Below, piece by piece: positions 61,375 through 64,000 of a stretch of 64,000 nucleotides of DNA. The notes under the pieces are model-generated. The model was not told the origin of the DNA and did not search any database. It was given only the letters and a program-made list of their open reading frames with translations. The DNA is from Massilia forsythiae (lineage in GTDB: Bacteria; Pseudomonadota; Gammaproteobacteria; Burkholderiales; Burkholderiaceae_D). The DNA lies in NCBI RefSeq assembly GCF_012849555.1, contig NZ_CP051686.1, forward strand, positions 1 to 64,000, given 5' to 3'. The stretch's first letter is position 1. Each line of letters starts with the position of its first letter. A program made the position numbers and the translations under genes.

Positions 61375-62349
61375 ATGAAAACTTTTTCGATTAATCCGAA
61401 GGAAATCGTTCGACGGACGCTCGGTCCGCTGTATCTGACGACGGCAATTTCTTTTTTTCTGATCCTGCATGCGATGGGTTATTCCAAGCTCGTCGTGTAT
61501 TACGTCGCTTCGATCTGCGTGATCGTTATGACCGTATTATTGGAATTCGCTTTTCCTTATGAAAAGACTTGGTGCAAACCCGATGATCAGTTCTTCAATG
61601 AAATCGGCTCGATGCTGGTATCGACGAATCTGGGCCATAACCTTTCACGCACGGCGGTATATTTCCTGATCGCCCCGGCCATCGTGTTCTGGGGCAGCGA
61701 TGGCGCGCCGTGGTGGCCGACCGCCTTGCCCTTTCCGCTGCAGGTGGTGCTCGGCTTCATCGTCTGGGAATTCGGCATCTACTGGAGCCACAGGATGATG
61801 CACACGACGGAACTGGGATGGCGTTTCCACTCGTTGCACCACAAGCTCCGCCGTCTCACTTGCCTCAACTCGGGTTACGGTCACCCGGTCAATTTTGCTC
61901 TGACCAGCTTGTTCGACCTCACGTTTCTGATCCTGTCGGGGGCACCGGCAAAAGTGATGTTGTTCACCAGCTTCTTGTCGGGCGCGGTCAATTTCCTCAG
62001 CCATGCCAACATCGACATGAAAATGGGCTTCTTGAACTACGTCGTGAATACGCCCGAAGTGCATCGGTGGCATCACGCCGCGGAGCGGGCCGCCGGAAAA
62101 CGTAATTTCGGCATGCAGCTGCCGTTCTGGGATCTCGTGTTCGGCACCTTCTACTGCCCCAAGGACACGGCCGCTCCCCGGGTCCTCGGCCACGACGGCC
62201 ACCAGCCGGCTGGCTTTTTCGCGCAGTGGCTCGCTCCGTTCATGCCGAAGCGGGCCATGCGGTGGGCCGCGATTCCAGGACGAGCGACACCGTTGCGCTC
62301 CCCGGCGTCGGCGCAGATCGGCGAGCCAGGAGGTTCCATGGATGCCTGA
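61375..62349 (+). CDS. Sterol-desaturase/fatty-acid hydroxylase superfamily membrane enzyme
   Basis: A 324-residue integral membrane protein. His motifs of the family: IYWSHRMMHTTELGWRFHSL with HHKL (HxxxH and HxxHH), NFLSHANIDM, and TPEVHRWHHAAERA (HxxHH). Four or more helices, e.g. LYLTTAISFFLILHAMG and YVASICVIVMTVLLEFAF. These enzymes hydroxylate or desaturate lipids with a di-iron centre. Together with the desaturase at 54-55 kb it gives the cluster two membrane oxidases for an acyl or lipid substrate. It is the last gene of the plus-strand operon and faces the MocR gene. Confidence 0.88.
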   Translation: MKTFSINPKEIVRRTLGPLYLTTAISFFLILHAMGYSKLVVYYVASICVIVMTVLLEFAFPYEKTWCKPDDQFFNEIGSMLVSTNLGHNLSRTAVYFLIAPAIVFWGSDGAPWWPTALPFPLQVVLGFIVWEFGIYWSHRMMHTTELGWRFHSLHHKLRRLTCLNSGYGHPVNFALTSLFDLTFLILSGAPAKVMLFTSFLSGAVNFLSHANIDMKMGFLNYVVNTPEVHRWHHAAERAAGKRNFGMQLPFWDLVFGTFYCPKDTAAPRVLGHDGHQPAGFFAQWLAPFMPKRAMRWAAIPGRATPLRSPASAQIGEPGGSMDA

Positions 62350-62391
62350 CGGCGGCCCCGGTCGCGCTGGGAGCGACGCGATGGTTATCAA

Positions 62392-63807
62392 CTACATGGC
62401 CGGCCCCTTCCTGATGGCCTCGCTCAGGAACGCGATCAGTGCCGGGTTGTTGCTGTGCGCCACATTAAAGCGCAAGTGATGAGCGAATGAGCCGGTTGGC
62501 GAGAAGATCGACCCTTTGCTCAAAAATATGCGCTTCTGGAATGCGTCCTCGATCAACCTGTCGATGTCGACATGGCATGGCACCTGCCCCCATAGAAACA
62601 TCCCGTGCACCGGGTGGCTATCGAACTGGATACCCGCGCTCGCTAAAGCTTGCTCGGCACTCGACCTGGCCTTCAGGAGCTTGGTTTGCAGGTAATTCAA
62701 GTGAGCTTGGTAGCGGCCCGATTGCAAGGCATGGAAGACCAGCGACTCCTGTAGCGATGAGCCGCTCAGCACCGTGAGTACCTTTTGTTCAACCAGCGGC
62801 TTGACGAATTTTGGCTGGGTGACGACGAAACCGACCCGCATCGCTGGACTCATCAATTTTGTGAAGCTGTTGACGTAGAAGACACGTTGAAAACCATCCA
62901 TCGCGGCAAGGCGCAGGCTCTTGTGAACGCATATGTCACTGAACACGTCGTCTTCGACGATGTGAAAATCGTATTTCTCCGCTAGCGAAAGCAGCCGGTA
63001 GCAAAATATCGGTGTCGTACTGGTACCGGTCGGGTTCTGCAACAGCGTCTGCGTGAAAAACAATTTGGGCCGATGCTCGTGCGCCAACTCTTCCAACGCA
63101 TCCAGATCGGGGCCGTCCGGCGTGCGCCGGATCGGCACGATCTTAGCGCCCGTGTTGGCGATGATCGCATGTTGCAGCATGTAGCCAGGATCCTCGACGA
63201 ATACTGTATCGTTCGGCTTGAGCATGATGTTGCAGATCATGCTGACTGCCTGGGTAGCGCCGTAGGTGATCACGATCTGCTCGACATCGACTTGGATACC
63301 TTCGTTGTTCAGCTTGGTGGCAAGCTGCTGGCGCAGCATCGGCAACCCTTGCGTCGGCGTCGGTACGGAGCACTTCACTTCGTTGCGTACGAGGCGTCCT
63401 ATGACTGACGGCGAAACGGCGTTCTCGAGCCAATCGCCGGGTAGGAAACCCGAGCCAGCGGGAATATCGTATCGTCCTTCGTCCACGGTGTTGAGCACAA
63501 AGCTGACGGCCCCGGTGGGCCGGCCGATCGGCATTTCCTCAGTTTTGGCGCCTCCACGGTTGTGAACATGGCGCCGGTGAGCGACGAAATACCCGGCCCC
63601 CGTACGCGACACCAGGATACCTTGCGAAACTAAGCGTTCATAGGCCGTCGAAATCGTGAAAACGCTGACCCCTAGGGTCCCCGCAAGTTTTCTTACCGAC
63701 GGTAGCCGCGTACCTTGGAGGAGTCGATTGGTCTCGATCTGATGCATGACCCCCGCATAAACTTGATCCGTCAAAGTAGCGCCATTTCCTTTTTCTAGAT
63801 TGAACAT
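62392..63807 (-). CDS. MocR-family regulator (GntR wHTH plus aminotransferase-like domain)
   Basis: A 471-residue regulator. The N-terminal winged helix (about 1-75) reads LTDQVYAGVMHQIETNRLLQ, LPSVRKLAGTLGVSVFTIST and AYERLVSQGILVSRTGAGYF. The rest is a class I aminotransferase domain with LPMLRQQLATKLNNEGIQVD, EDPGYMLQHAIIANTGAKIV and the PLP-Lys block YVNSFTKLMSPAMRVGFVVT. MocR proteins bind PLP or an amino-acid aldimine and switch nearby operons. It converges on the plus-strand operon, so a control role over the cluster is likely though unproven. Confidence 0.93.
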   Translation of the reverse strand: MFNLEKGNGATLTDQVYAGVMHQIETNRLLQGTRLPSVRKLAGTLGVSVFTISTAYERLVSQGILVSRTGAGYFVAHRRHVHNRGGAKTEEMPIGRPTGAVSFVLNTVDEGRYDIPAGSGFLPGDWLENAVSPSVIGRLVRNEVKCSVPTPTQGLPMLRQQLATKLNNEGIQVDVEQIVITYGATQAVSMICNIMLKPNDTVFVEDPGYMLQHAIIANTGAKIVPIRRTPDGPDLDALEELAHEHRPKLFFTQTLLQNPTGTSTTPIFCYRLLSLAEKYDFHIVEDDVFSDICVHKSLRLAAMDGFQRVFYVNSFTKLMSPAMRVGFVVTQPKFVKPLVEQKVLTVLSGSSLQESLVFHALQSGRYQAHLNYLQTKLLKARSSAEQALASAGIQFDSHPVHGMFLWGQVPCHVDIDRLIEDAFQKRIFLSKGSIFSPTGSFAHHLRFNVAHSNNPALIAFLSEAIRKGPAM

Positions 63808-64000
63808 GTTAAAGCCTTGATTAGATGTTGACGACGAGCGCTATATTCATGACTGGCCGATCCATTCCGATACGGTCAAATCCGTCCTTGAATTTTTGCA
63901 TTAAAAACAACGCATCAGTGCCCCGAACGCGCACAATACTCAACACGGAAAATTAACAATCGCATGACAAGCCATAATTCCAGATCGAAAAGACTGATCG
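63808..64000. promoter_or_regulatory. Upstream region of the MocR gene, running to the window edge
   Basis: AT-richer stretch containing the presumed MocR promoter on the minus strand. No gene is supportable in the last 190 bp. A divergent gene may start beyond the window. Confidence 0.45.

Noticed and set aside
1..64000. CRISPR arrays, rRNA and tRNA genes
   Set aside because: No regularly spaced short repeats and no RNA-gene-like stretches were noticed anywhere in the window.

Overview
The window is a GC-rich bacterial chromosome segment, most likely from a Burkholderiales member (Oxalobacteraceae such as Massilia, Duganella or Janthinobacterium are my best guess). The pointers are the H-NS-type protein ending in the TWTGRGRQPRWM signature, the ECF sigma/anti-sigma pair and the insertion-sequence families. 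This is inference from protein style; no rRNA or tRNA gene is present.

Layout. 1-2.6 kb: an anti-sigma factor start, an ECF sigma factor and a secreted NTF2-like protein, then broken genes (copper-type P-ATPase, TauE/SafE permease, a KfrA/TnpT-like DNA-binding gene). 2.6-5.3 kb: a 1312-bp IS3-family element carrying an IS256-family insertion. 5.3-8.3 kb: an AT-richer row of short minus-strand genes of unknown function, separated by copies of one palindrome-ended intergenic repeat, a cassette-like layout. 8.3-16 kb: an IS481 element, an M16 zinc protease, a large tyrosine integrase and an H-NS protein. 16.4-34 kb: a stack of mobile elements (IS5, two identical IS30 copies, three broken IS3-type elements, a second IS256 and two Tn3-family modules). 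Within it lie a serine hydrolase gene split by nested insertions, a truncated aldo/keto reductase and an MFS exporter.

34-64 kb is nearly free of mobile elements. It holds a Dpp/Opp-type peptide importer operon with a glutathione S-transferase, then a biosynthetic gene cluster. The minus-strand operon runs from about 57.0 to 40.4 kb: 2OG-Fe(II) oxygenase, GNAT-like protein, membrane desaturase, an unrecognised 396-residue protein, acyl/AMP ligase-ACP, a C-A-PCP-TE NRPS, a GGCT-like protein, MFS exporter, HlyD adaptor, ATP-grasp ligase, class V aminotransferase and phosphopantetheinyl transferase. Divergently transcribed are a penicillin-acylase-type hydrolase, a class I aminotransferase and a sterol-desaturase-type hydroxylase, with a MocR regulator facing them.

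My working model is a lipidated amino-acid or short-peptide natural product. A fatty acid is activated and loaded by the ligase-ACP, modified by the desaturase, joined to an amino acid by the single NRPS module, further tailored (oxygenase, ATP-grasp, aminotransferases), exported by HlyD-MFS and matured outside the cytoplasm by the acylase. The importer may take peptide back up. I do not recognise this gene combination as a described pathway. The right edge ends in the MocR upstream region.
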